Shown here piece by piece: positions 1 to 9,100 of a stretch of DNA of 33,471 nt (position 1 is its first letter; each line of letters starts with the position of its first letter). A program made the translations under genes and the position numbers. The stretch lies in assembly GCF_009932375.1 (NCBI RefSeq), contig NZ_BLJG01000046.1, positions 1 to 33,471 of the forward strand, read 5' to 3'. The notes under the pieces are model-generated. The model saw only the letters and a list, made by a program, of their open reading frames with translations, was not told the DNA's origin and searched no databases. The stretch is from Pseudomonas juntendi. GTDB lineage: Bacteria; Pseudomonadota; Gammaproteobacteria; Pseudomonadales; Pseudomonadaceae.

Positions 1-1263
1 TGACCACGCTCAGGCGGAATACCAGCGCAGTGCTGCCGGAACCGGACACGTACGTTGCGTAGGCGACTTCACCATTATCGAGTGTGACCTCGATACGCGG
101 CGTACCAGCGCTGGTATCGACCAGGGTCGCTTCGCTCAAGTTGACGGTGAAGTCCAGGTTTTGCCCGGCCACATAACTGCCGTTGGCCGGCACGCTGACG
201 CTGGTAACCGACGGTGAAGTGCGGTCCACTGAGTAGGTTTCACCGGTCAGTCCCGCACCCACGGCATTGCCTGCTGCATCAGCGATGCCCGTCCCACTGC
301 CGTTCAGGGCCAGCGTGATATCGCCCTCACCCGTGAGGTTGTCGATCACTACGGTGTAGGTCCTGCCGTCGACCTGGGTCACGCTGGCGAGGCTACCGCC
401 CGCAGTTCCGTCATAGCTGACGGTGAAGTCGCTGGCGTCCACACCGCTGACATCTTCGCTGAAGGTAACGGTGTAGCTGATCGAGCTGCCATTGGTGGGC
501 GTGGCATCGGCGCGCACGATGCTGGTCACGCCCGGCACCACGCTGTCCACCAATACGCCAGCGGTACTGCCGACAGCGCCCAGCGACAGGGCCAGGTCAT
601 TACCCGCAGGGTCCTTGATGCTGCCGCCGTTGAGATCGATGCTGCCGGCCACTGCGATGCCGTCGGCATCGTTGTCACCAGCTTGCACGGTGTACTCGAA
701 CACCAGCGCGCCATTGCCCGCACCAGATACATAGCTGGCATAACGGGTGACACCGCCCACGGTCAGCGCCAGGCGCGGCGTGCCGCCCGTAGTATCGACC
801 ACAACACCTTCACTGGCATTGACGGTGAACGTCAGGACGTCACCCGCCTTATAGCTACCGTCTTGCGGCAAGCCCACGCTGTCGACCACCGGCACTACAG
901 CATCCACCTGCACGCCCCTGGTGTCGCCGACGTTGTTCAAGGCCAGGGTGGTGTCGTTGCCGACCGCATCGCGCAAGGTGCCGCCGTTCAGTTGAATGGC
1001 GTTGCCCAGGGTGATGCCGTCGCTATCGACCTGGCCGGTGACCACGCTCAGGCGGAATACCAGCGCAGTGCTGCCGGAACCGGACACGTACGTTGCGTAG
1101 GCGACTTCACCATTATCGAGCGTGACCTCGATACGCGGCGTGCCACCCGTGGTGTCGACCACCGTGGCCTCGCCCAGGTTGACGGTGAAGTCCAGATTCT
1201 GGCCGGCCACGTAGCTGCCATCGGCAGGCACATCGACACTGATCACCGCAGGTGCCACGCGGT
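1..1263 (-). repeat. 1038-bp higher-order repeat (A-A-B Ig-like units) inside the adhesin gene
   Basis: Bases 1-103 match 1039-1141 with one mismatch (83 versus 1121), which gives a 1038-bp (346-codon) period. Beyond 103 the two copies fall to clearly lower identity. Each period encodes two A units of about 115 residues (GSY..G..L.FTVN.SE, GTPR, LNGG, AGN) and one B unit of about 107 residues (TPT/SPTGG, V.FSE.VSGVD..DF). The next copy, toward the N-terminus, lies around 1263-2282 and is more diverged. Confidence 0.85.
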
Positions 1264-4200
1264 CGACCGTGTAGGCTTCCCCGACAAACCCGCCCGAGAT
1301 GGCATTCCCAGCCCCATCGACAATCCCGGTGCCGGCTGCATTCATGCCCAACCCAAGGGTGCCAGCACCCGTCACACCGCTGACCGTCACGATGTAGCTG
1401 GCGTTGTTCAGGTTGTAGATGTCGGTGATGGTGCCATTGGCGCTGCCGGTCAGTACCAGCGCGAAGTCAGCCAGGTCTACCCCGGAAACCTCTTCACTGA
1501 ATGTGACGGCAAACTGCACCACTTCGCCACCTGTTGGCGAGGGCGTGCTGCGCAGCATGGCGACTACAGCCGGCGCCTGGGTATCGATCCACACGCCCGC
1601 CGTACTGCCGACGTTATTCAACGCCAGTTGCATGGCATTGCCAGCCGCATCGGTGATGCTGCCGCCGGCAGAGTCCAGGCTGGTGATGCTGATGCCGTTG
1701 GCGTCGGTATCACCCGCCTGCACCGTGTACTGGAACACCAGGCTGGAACTACCGTTGCCCGCTACCAGCGTGGCGTACTGGGCAACCCCACCCACCTCCA
1801 GGGCCAAGCGCGGTGAACCGCCGACGAACACCACTTCGCTGGTGTTGACGGTAAAGCTCAGCACATCGCCGGCCTTGTAGCTGCCGCTTGCCGGCACCAG
1901 CACATTGGCCACGCCCGGCACCACGCCATCTACCAGTACGCCGCTGCTGTTGCCAGCGGTAAAGGCCGTATCGCTGGCATTACCAGCCAGGTCGGTCAAG
2001 CTGCCGCCATTGAGCTCGATGCCGCCAGCCACGGTAATGCCATTGGCATCCAGCTGGCCGGCGGCGACCACCAGGGCAAACTCCAGGGCGCTGGTGCCGC
2101 TGCCAGCCAGGTAATCGGCGTATGCAATACCGCCCGTATCCAGGGTCACTTGAATGCGTGGGGTGCCGCCAGCAGTGTTCACGACCACCGCCTCGCTGAA
2201 GTTGACCGTGAACCTCAGGGCATCCCCCAGACGATAGGTGGCATCTGCTGGCAGCACCACGTTGGTGATACTCGGGGCCACACCGTCGACGATGATGGCC
2301 TGCTGACCAGCCAGCGAATCGGCGCCACCGACGGCCGGCAGGGTCAGTATCGCCACATGACCGCTGGTGCCCTGCAGGGTCGAGCCGTTCAGCGCCAGCG
2401 CGGCAGTGCTGGCGTAGTCGAGGTCGGCGCTGACGTCCCCGGCTTGTACGGTGTAGCGGAACACCAGTTGGTTGCTGCCCGAGCCACCGATATACGCCGC
2501 CTGGCGATCGATGGCACCGGTTTCCAGCAGCAGGGTCGGGCTTCCGCCGCTCTGGTCGACCACCACTGCGCTGTCGAAGTTGACCAGGATGTCGATCTGG
2601 TCGCCAACTTTGTATGTGCCGTCGCCAAACCCCGCCGCCACGCTCGTGACCGCCGGGTTGGCTGGCGCAATGGTGATCGACAGCGTGTCTACGTCGCTCT
2701 TGATACCGCCACTGCCGCTGTATCCCTGGTCGTTGCTTTCGAAAGTGATGGAGCCGACGCCGTTGAAGCCGGGCTGCGGCGTGAACGTCAGGCCGTTCAA
2801 CGCGGTATTGATGGCCGCCAGCGTACCGCTGAACGTCATTGCACTGTCGCTGGCGCCGTCGCCGAGGCTGAAGGTCAGCCCTGCGAGCGAACCAAGGGTC
2901 ATCAGCCCGTTGCTGGCCGTCAGGGCCAGCTGCATGACGTTGCCGCCGATATCCACGTCGGTAATGCTGATCAGGTTGCCATTGGCGTTGTTGAACACCA
3001 GCGCGCCGTCCTGCTGCACGGTCTGGGCGACGGGGAGGTTGTTGACTGGCGCATCGTTGACCGCCGCAATCACCAGCGCGATGTTGGCGTTGACCTGCAG
3101 TGCACCACCACTTCCGGTGTTGCCGTTATCGTTGATCGAGATCGACATGGTCTTGACCCCGGTCGCGTTCGGCGCGCCCAGGAAGGTCAGTCGACCGTTG
3201 CTGACCAGGGTATTGATGTCGGCGACGGTACCTTCCAGTGTGATGGCGTTGCTGCCATTGGCGCTGACGGTGACCCCGCTGCTGCTGGTAGCCGTGAAGG
3301 TGCCATTGCCGCTGGCCACGCTGAACACCACCCGGACGCTGCCGGTGCCGGCGTCGACATCGCCAAAGGTGACACCGGCCAGGGATTTGGGCACGTCCTC
3401 GGTGACATTGATGCTAACCGGACCACTGATGGTCGGCGAGTCGTTCACCGGTGCCACGTCGAGGGTCAGGCTGCGCGTGTCGGTGCCGACGCTGGCGGTG
3501 TCCACGCTCAGGCCAAGGGTAACGCTGGTGTTGGCGTTCAACGCCGTTGTGTACTTGAGGCTGCCGGCTGCAATGAAGTTGTTGATTGCCGCCAGGCTAC
3601 CGCTCAGCGTCAATGCCGACCCGCTGCCGGCAACGGTAACACCGCTACCGCTGGTGGCGCTGAGCGCGCCGGAGCCCACGGTCAAGGTCAGCGTGCCACT
3701 GCTGGAGTCGACATCATTCAGGGTGATGCCGGTGATCGGCGACGCACTGTCCTCGGTTACCGTGACATTGCTGGGTGCGCTGATCAGCGGTGCGTCGTTG
3801 ACTGCGGTGAGGGTGATGCTGCGGGTCACCACGTTGGAGTCCAGGCCGCCGTCGTTAACCGTGATCAATGCCGTGCGGGTACTGAGGGTTGGGGTGTCGG
3901 AGCTGTTGCTGTAGGTGACCGAACGCAATGCTTCCTGGAACTGCGCCTGGGATGCGGCCCCAGCGGAGGTCAGGGTAAGCACGCCTGTCATGGCATCGAA
4001 ACTGCCGGTGATGTCGCCCATGGTGGCCGGGTTGGCGGTGAAACCCAGGGTATCCTCACCGAGGATGTAGTTGCCACCCAGGCTCACGGTCGCCGAGCTG
4101 ATGCCCGGGCCATCCGGGTCAGTGATGACGATACCGCTGTCGATCGCTACCGGGGTAGACGTAACATTGTTGCCCTCGGTCCAGTTCACAGTGCCGCCGC

Positions 4201-7200
4201 TGCCAGTAAGCACAGGTGCGTCGTTTACCGCCGTTACCAGCACACTGGCGGTATCGGTGGCGCTGGAGAACGCACCGCTGCCGCCAAGGCTGCTGATGTT
4301 CGTGTGCAAGCCCTGCAGGCCCTGGGCTTCGGTCTGGTCCCAGGCGCGGTAAGCGATGGTGGCGGTCTCGCCATGCACACCATCGGGCACGAAACGCACA
4401 CGATCGACCGGGCGCAGCAGCAGTGCGGCGGTGTCGGATGCGCTGCCGATATCGTTCCAGCTGGCACCGGCGTTGGTGCTGTACTGCCACCTGCCGTAGG
4501 TGCTGGTCATGCCCGTGACGGCGATACCCTGGAGCGCGCCATTGTCCACATCGGTGACACCACCGAGCAGCGAGCTGACCGGGTCGCCGGTATTGCTGGT
4601 GGCGGCGTCGGTCAGACCGGTCAGGGTCGGGTTGACCGAGGTCAGTACTGGTGCATCGTTGACCGATGTGACCACCAAGGTGGCCTGGGCGGTGCCTGTG
4701 GAAAATGCGCTCGCGCCGCCATTGCTCGTGGTGTCGGCGGTGCTGCGCATGCCGTTCGCCGACGCCCCACCAACGGTGTTGTCCCAGGCGCGGTAGGTGA
4801 AATCGACGTTCTCGCCGTTTGCGCCGTCGGGGATGTAACGCACCTGGGTGCTGGCGCTCAGCAGCAAGGCACTGCTGCCCGAAACACTGCCGAAATCGGT
4901 CCAGGCCATGCCGTCAGTGGAGTACTGCCAAGTGCCACGGCCGGTGGTGGCAGTGATGGCGATGCCAAACGCCGCGCCACCCGTGTCCACGTCATTGGAG
5001 GCCGCGCTGGCGAGGATACTGGCAACGACCACGGCGTTGCTCGAGGTGTCTTCGGTGGACGGGGCGATCACGTAAGGGCCACCGCTGAGGGTGGGGGCGT
5101 CGTTGACCGCTTGCAGGGTGATCACACTGGCGATATTCGGCGTGGAGGTGTTATTGCCACCGTTAGTGGCCACACCACTGTCGCGCACCTGGGTCAACGT
5201 CACTACCCGCGCAGCACCACTCGGGGCGCTGCTCTCATTATGGTAGGCAATGCTGTTGATGATGCTCTGCGCGGTGGCGGTGGAGTAATTGTTGCCGAGG
5301 ATGTCGAGGGTGACTGTACCTGTACCTGAAACCAGCACAATCAGGCCGTTGTTGCTGGTGAATGCGGTGCCACTGACCAGGGCCACGGCCGTACCGTCGA
5401 TGATCAGCTTCTCGGATGCCCCGTCGGCCACACCGGCCACAGTCACCTGCAGGCCTATGATGCTCTGCCCAGGCTCGACGGTGTCTATCGCGATACCACT
5501 GAACACGGTGACGGCAGCGCCATGTTCGACAAATGTCGGGTTGCTGCCGGCGCCAGTGACGACAGGCGCATCGTCGACCGCCAGCACGTTGACGGTAACC
5601 GACGCGGCTGTGCTGGTAGTGCCGGTCTCGTCGGTGACGGTGACGCTGACAGTGCGCGCGCCACTGCTCGGGTCAGTGGTGTTGCTGTTGTTGTACACCA
5701 GGCTCTGCAGCAACGCCGATACGGCGGCGGGGCTGGCATTGGCGTTGAGGGCAACGACCAGCGGGTTGCCGCTGGTGCCGCCGGTGAAGGTCCCGATGAT
5801 CACGCCGCTGTACAGCACGCTGTTGGCTGATGTCGAGATCTGCCCGGCAGCCGTGCCAGTACTGAAGATCGACAGCACATCCTGGTTGTCTACACCACCC
5901 GAGGTGAGCGCCACACGCACGTTGCCGCCGCCGAACTGGGCGGAGTCGGCATCCGTGACCACGGCGTTGCCGCTCTGGTCGAGCAGCACCCCGGAGCTTT
6001 TTTCCACATAGGTGACGGTATCGCCATTGAGGTTGGCGATTACCGGCGCGGCGCTGGTGGCGGTGACGAAGTTGAGCGTGGTGTTCCTGCTGATGCCCAG
6101 GTACACCTTGCCATCGGCATTGACGAACGTCTTCGGGTCGATACGCACGGCGTAAGCGGTACCTTGGGCCAGATCGGAAGGGTCGATGATCCAGGTGTTG
6201 CCGCTGCCGATGATGCTGGCAGAGGTTACATCGATGGTCTGGACGATGGTGTTGTCCGAGGTGCGCACGATGTAGATGTTGCCGCTGCCCTTGGTGACAC
6301 TCTCGTTGAACGTCAAGGTGATGTTGGCGCCAGGTGAAACGTTCAGCGCGTCGTCTGCCGGGCTGGCGCTGATCAGCCTGGGCGCGGAGCCGCTCTGGAA
6401 GTAGACGCTGGCAGAGACCCCGGCTGCAGAACCGATCAGGTCGCTATCGCCGTCGCCGTCGAAGTCGCCGGTACGGAAGTTGGTGAAGCCGAAGTCGACC
6501 ATGGTCAAGCCGGCGAACGGCGAAGCAGAGCGGGCAACGGTGCTGAAGGTGCCATCGCCATTGTTGGTGGCGTAGTTCCAATCGGTGCCGTTCGCGCCAA
6601 CCTGCCAGAACAGGTCGGCATCACCGTCCCCGTCAAAATCGCCCCAGATGGTACGCCCGCCGAACGTCGCCGCAGGCGCGTTGGTCGCCACCTGCGTGAA
6701 TACGCCGCCAGTGTTGCGGTACAGAATGGGGCTTGAGTTGTTCGCCACATAGAGGATGTCGAGGTCACCATCCCCTTCGAAATCCACCACCCGATAATTG
6801 AAAGTGCTGTACGGCGACAGGCTGAAGGAGGCAAAGGGCGAGGCGGCCTGAACCATGTCGGTGAAAGTGCCGTTGCCGTTGTTCTGGGCATATCGCCAGG
6901 GGTTGGCGGAGTCTACGGTACCAGGCTGATAGAGGATGTCGGCCGCGCCATCGCCGTTGAAATCGCCCACCACCAGGCGCACGCCGAATTGCGTGCCATT
7001 GAAGCCGCTGGCGGTTTCGCGGGTGGACACCCCGTTGTTGTTGCGATACAAATAGGCCGGGCCGGTCGTGTTGCTGACACCCAGCACATCGACGTCGCCA
7101 TCGTTGTCGAAGTCGGCGGTGTAATAGTTGGTACCGTTGGTGGCGGCATCGAGCAGCACGACGCCAGCAAAAGGCGACTGCGCCTGGTCGACCACGGTGA

Positions 7201-8101
7201 AGCTACCGTCGGTGTTGCCGGCCGCGAACTTCCATGCACTGCCGGCACTGCCAACCTGGTACAGGATGTCATCGCGGCCGTCGCCGTTGAAGTCGCCGAT
7301 GACCATCTTCGGCAGGTTGCCCGACGCCAGCACCGGTGCAGTGGGGTTGGCACCACCGGTGAAGCTGGCAGCCAACAAGCCTTGATAGCCGCCCAGCTGC
7401 GCCCCGAGCGCGGTGCTTTCAATCAGCCCGCTGGTACGCTCGAGGGTCCAGTTGCCACCCAGGTCCACGGCACCCGTATCGTTGGCCGAGGCCGCCACAT
7501 CGGCACCGGTAATGGCCGACAGCTCATCGATGAAGGCCTGGCCCTTGGCCGTTTCACCGACATTGCAACCGTACAGCAGCAAATCACCGTCGGCCTTCAA
7601 TGCCGAGCCAATGCTCTGCAGTGCCGCCCGATGCTCGGCCAGGTTGTTGCTTGCCAGCCATACGTTGCCCATCTGCACGCTGCCATCGGCACCGTGAGAC
7701 AGCAGATGAATGGCATCCAGCCCTTCGCGGCCATTGAGGTAGTCGGCCATCTGTTGCAGGCCATCCTTGGCCGGGTCGAGAATGACCACTTCGGCGTTAC
7801 CCGCCAGCCCTTGCAGCAAGCCTGCGACATCGGCCACCTGGCCGTCGACGAACACGACCTCGTTGCGTTGGTTACCCTGTTCACTGGGCGGCGTGGCAGC
7901 CTGCTGGTCATTGGCTACCGTGCTGTCCTTGGCCGGCGTGGTTGCCGCCTCGGTGGTCGCCGCAGCATCCTGGGCAACCACCCCCACAGAGGCATCGAAC
8001 ATGATCCGCGGCTCCAGGGCCATCAGCAATGGCGGCTGCGCGCCGCCTCCAACCACTGGCTTCGATGCCCGTTTGCGCGAGAAACGTTCGATGAATTTCA
8101 T
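1..8101 (-). CDS. Giant repetitive adhesin with LEPR motif, DUF4347, FG-GAP and Ig-like repeats (5' part; runs off left edge)
   Basis: The minus frame is open from the ATG at 8101 to base 1 (2700 codons) without a stop, so the C-terminus is not visible. A strong AGGAGGTG Shine-Dalgarno precedes the start. Residues 1-28 are basic and then polar with no classical Sec signal. LEPRIMFDA at 29-37 is the LEPR-type motif seen at the N-terminus of very large surface proteins. Residues about 82-245 match DUF4347, with H136-G137 and G178-C179. Residues about 268-560 contain FG-GAP/VCBS calcium-binding motifs such as DFNGDGRDD and DFDGDGD. Residues about 565-680 are an Ig-like domain. Residues about 685-1800 are cadherin/VCBS-like repeats joined by VNDAP linkers. 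Residues about 1800-2700 are Ig-like units in an A-A-A-B-A-A-B-A order. It is probably a secreted or surface-bound biofilm adhesin. Because the C-terminus is absent, a type I secretion signal or RTX repeats cannot be judged. Confidence 0.93.
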   Translation of the reverse strand, partial: MKFIERFSRKRASKPVVGGGAQPPLLMALEPRIMFDASVGVVAQDAAATTEAATTPAKDSTVANDQQAATPPSEQGNQRNEVVFVDGQVADVAGLLQGLAGNAEVVILDPAKDGLQQMADYLNGREGLDAIHLLSHGADGSVQMGNVWLASNNLAEHRAALQSIGSALKADGDLLLYGCNVGETAKGQAFIDELSAITGADVAASANDTGAVDLGGNWTLERTSGLIESTALGAQLGGYQGLLAASFTGGANPTAPVLASGNLPKMVIGDFNGDGRDDILYQVGSAGSAWKFAAGNTDGSFTVVDQAQSPFAGVVLLDAATNGTNYYTADFDNDGDVDVLGVSNTTGPAYLYRNNNGVSTRETASGFNGTQFGVRLVVGDFNGDGAADILYQPGTVDSANPWRYAQNNGNGTFTDMVQAASPFASFSLSPYSTFNYRVVDFEGDGDLDILYVANNSSPILYRNTGGVFTQVATNAPAATFGGRTIWGDFDGDGDADLFWQVGANGTDWNYATNNGDGTFSTVARSASPFAGLTMVDFGFTNFRTGDFDGDGDSDLIGSAAGVSASVYFQSGSAPRLISASPADDALNVSPGANITLTFNESVTKGSGNIYIVRTSDNTIVQTIDVTSASIIGSGNTWIIDPSDLAQGTAYAVRIDPKTFVNADGKVYLGISRNTTLNFVTATSAAPVIANLNGDTVTYVEKSSGVLLDQSGNAVVTDADSAQFGGGNVRVALTSGGVDNQDVLSIFSTGTAAGQISTSANSVLYSGVIIGTFTGGTSGNPLVVALNANASPAAVSALLQSLVYNNSNTTDPSSGARTVSVTVTDETGTTSTAASVTVNVLAVDDAPVVTGAGSNPTFVEHGAAVTVFSGIAIDTVEPGQSIIGLQVTVAGVADGASEKLIIDGTAVALVSGTAFTSNNGLIVLVSGTGTVTLDILGNNYSTATAQSIINSIAYHNESSAPSGAARVVTLTQVRDSGVATNGGNNTSTPNIASVITLQAVNDAPTLSGGPYVIAPSTEDTSSNAVVVASILASAASNDVDTGGAAFGIAITATTGRGTWQYSTDGMAWTDFGSVSGSSALLLSASTQVRYIPDGANGENVDFTYRAWDNTVGGASANGMRSTADTTSNGGASAFSTGTAQATLVVTSVNDAPVLTSVNPTLTGLTDAATSNTGDPVSSLLGGVTDVDNGALQGIAVTGMTSTYGRWQYSTNAGASWNDIGSASDTAALLLRPVDRVRFVPDGVHGETATIAYRAWDQTEAQGLQGLHTNISSLGGSGAFSSATDTASVLVTAVNDAPVLTGSGGTVNWTEGNNVTSTPVAIDSGIVITDPDGPGISSATVSLGGNYILGEDTLGFTANPATMGDITGSFDAMTGVLTLTSAGAASQAQFQEALRSVTYSNSSDTPTLSTRTALITVNDGGLDSNVVTRSITLTAVNDAPLISAPSNVTVTEDSASPITGITLNDVDSSSGTLTLTVGSGALSATSGSGVTVAGSGSALTLSGSLAAINNFIAAGSLKYTTALNANTSVTLGLSVDTASVGTDTRSLTLDVAPVNDSPTISGPVSINVTEDVPKSLAGVTFGDVDAGTGSVRVVFSVASGNGTFTATSSSGVTVSANGSNAITLEGTVADINTLVSNGRLTFLGAPNATGVKTMSISINDNGNTGSGGALQVNANIALVIAAVNDAPVNNLPVAQTVQQDGALVFNNANGNLISITDVDIGGNVMQLALTASNGLMTLGSLAGLTFSLGDGASDSAMTFSGTLAAINTALNGLTFTPQPGFNGVGSITFESNDQGYSGSGGIKSDVDTLSITIAPANPAVTSVAAGFGDGTYKVGDQIDILVNFDSAVVVDQSGGSPTLLLETGAIDRQAAYIGGSGSNQLVFRYTVQAGDVSADLDYASTAALALNGSTLQGTSGHVAILTLPAVGGADSLAGQQAIIVDGVAPSITNVVLPADATYRLGDALRFTVNFSEAVVVNTAGGTPRIQVTLDTGGIAYADYLAGSGTSALEFALVVAAGQLDANGITVAGGIELNGGSLTDLAGNASDTAFTAGNSSGVLVDGVVPGVANVLVPASGSYKAGDVLSFTVNTSEVVFVGGSPRLALEVGGVAQYATLVAGNGSSSLVFQYTVQAGDTDANGISITSLDSAGGSITDAAGNAMQLALNNVGSTAGVWIDTQAPAVVAMLRSTPSPTGGEVVQFAVTFSEEVSGVDLADFALVLTGSANGTITDIYNLNNASYIVTVSGVTGAGTLGLGMNAAGTGIVDGAGNAISGGFVGEAYTVDRVAPAVISVDVPADGSYVAGQNLDFTVNLGEATVVDTTGGTPRIEVTLDNGEVAYATYVSGSGSTALVFRLSVVTGQVDSDGITLGNAIQLNGGTLRDAVGNDTTLALNNVGDTRGVQVDAVVPVVDSVGLPQDGSYKAGDVLTFTVNASEGVVVDTTGGTPRLALTVGGVTRYASYVSGAGNGALVFEYTVQAGDNDADGIAVAGSIDLNGGSIKDPAGNDLALSLGAVGSTAGVLVDSVVPGVTSIVRADATPTNGSSISYTVTFSEDVSGVDASDFTVSYDGTAGGSLASVTQVDGRTYTVVIDNLTGEGDITLALNGSGTGIADAAGNAVGAGLTGETYSVDRTSPSVTSVSVPANGSYVAGQNLDFTVNLSEATLVDTSAGTPRIEVTLDNGEVAYATYVSGSGSTALVFRLSVV

Positions 8102-8122
8102 GCAGCACCTCCTGGTGACGCT

Positions 8123-8178
8123 GGGTTGCCTGCCTGGCAACCCGGCTGAAAGAGTGATGGTGACCTGCGGTCACCATC
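8123..8178 (-). promoter_or_regulatory. Two strong hairpins between tail-collar gene and adhesin gene
   Basis: Two perfect inverted repeats lie in the 85-base gap. GATGGTGACC (8156-8165) pairs with 8169-8178 around a 3-base loop. GGGTTGCC (8123-8130) pairs with 8136-8143 around a 5-base loop. On the minus strand the first hairpin is followed only by a weak CTCTTTC tract, so complete termination is unlikely. They could attenuate transcription, protect an mRNA end or lower adhesin expression relative to upstream genes. Confidence 0.6.
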
Positions 8179-8186
8179 GGTTATCA

Positions 8187-8735
8187 CTACCACGGGTGGG
8201 GTGGATAGATACCCTGCAGGGCAATGATGAAGCTGACCGCCAGGTAGGGGTTGCGAACAGCGAACGGTGTGGACCCCCCTGTCACCTGGATCGACTGCGG
8301 CGCCATGCTGGTGGGCTCCACCAGGCTTTCACCGTAGACGTTCACCGCGTTGCCGCTGCCGTCCACCGCTGCTGCCAGGTAGGTGCTGGGTCCAGGCTTG
8401 TCGGTGGTCGCCATTGCCTGGGAGGCCACTTGCAGGTGCGTGTGCATCGGCATATTGCTGTTGAGCAGGGTGACATTCTCCACACCACCGGCTTGCCCAA
8501 GCGCAAATGGCGCGGCTACGTCTGGGGCGTTGGCCCCCTGGCCGATCGGGGCACGGCCACCAAAATGCGGTAGGCCGAAGGTCGTCTGCCCGTTCCCGCC
8601 GTAAAACGTGCTCAGCAACGAGAACAATGCGGCGTTTTGCGAAATCGGCAACAACTGTCCCTGGCACATTGCGTAGTCCTGCGGGGCGTAGCTCCCTGCA
8701 AACATCTTGATCTCACCGATAAAGGGATCACTCAT
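8187..8735 (-). CDS. Phage tail collar / MdpB-like protein
   Basis: This 182-residue protein starts MSDPFIGEIKMFAG, followed by a CQGQLLPIS segment and an F-G-LP-GGR-PIG segment. That is the signature of the tail-collar (Collar, PF07484) and microcystin-dependent MdpB-like family. No other phage structural gene lies nearby, so it is not part of a visible prophage. It is preceded by an AAAGGAAG ribosome site and lies 35 bases after the DUF6916-like gene and 85 bases before the adhesin, on the same strand. Collar domains in phage form trimeric fibre parts. A role with the adhesin is inferred from position only; the molecular function of the bacterial homologues is not established as far as I know. 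Confidence 0.85.
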   Translation of the reverse strand: MSDPFIGEIKMFAGSYAPQDYAMCQGQLLPISQNAALFSLLSTFYGGNGQTTFGLPHFGGRAPIGQGANAPDVAAPFALGQAGGVENVTLLNSNMPMHTHLQVASQAMATTDKPGPSTYLAAAVDGSGNAVNVYGESLVEPTSMAPQSIQVTGGSTPFAVRNPYLAVSFIIALQGIYPPHPW

Positions 8736-8770
8736 CGAACACTTCCTTTGTTGCGTGGTTGGGATTCAAG

Positions 8771-9100
8771 TCAAGGGTGTGCCGTTCGCAGGGCGTGGAT
8801 AACCATCTGCAGAGCATGCCGACCATCTCGCAAAGGCATCATCGGGGTCATCAACACAAGCCATTGGCAAGCGTCGGAGGCAGTCAGGCGGAAAACTGCC
8901 TGGGGTAGCCGCACACCCTGGGGCAAGGCGAATATGGCGGCGAAGCACTCATACTCATCGCTCATGCCCAGGCCGTCGCGCAGATCGACCAGCTCGACCG
9001 CGATATGCTCGCCAGGCCCCACCTGCAGCTTGAAGCCACCAGGGTCGGCCGCCATGAGCTGCGCACGGCTGGGCATTGGAAACTCGTCTACTGCACTCAT
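8771..9100 (-). CDS. Small DUF6916-like protein
   Basis: This is a 109-residue soluble protein without signal peptide or membrane segment. It has a central FKLQVGPGEHIAVELVDLRD-type beta segment and a C-terminal half (FAAIFALPQGVRLPQAVFRL) that resembles the DUF6916 family. I recall that family lying beside tail-collar/MdpB genes; the assignment is by eye. The ATG overlaps the TGA of the acetyltransferase gene (ATGA at 9099-9102), so the two are probably translationally coupled. Function is unknown. It could be a small partner or chaperone for the collar protein or the adhesin. Confidence 0.7.
   Translation of the reverse strand: MSAVDEFPMPSRAQLMAADPGGFKLQVGPGEHIAVELVDLRDGLGMSDEYECFAAIFALPQGVRLPQAVFRLTASDACQWLVLMTPMMPLRDGRHALQMVIHALRTAHP

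Noticed and set aside
2150..5329. A 1059-codon plus-strand open frame opposite the adhesin gene, and a 377-codon one at 683-1816
   Set aside because: Both are antisense to a continuous minus-strand frame with clear DUF4347, FG-GAP and Ig-like repeats. Their protein is low-complexity (rich in G, R, H, V, D), has no good ribosome site and follows from the codon bias of the repeats.
8187..8735. Part of a prophage or tailocin
   Set aside because: Only one collar-type gene is present; no baseplate, sheath, lysis or integrase gene is seen in the window.
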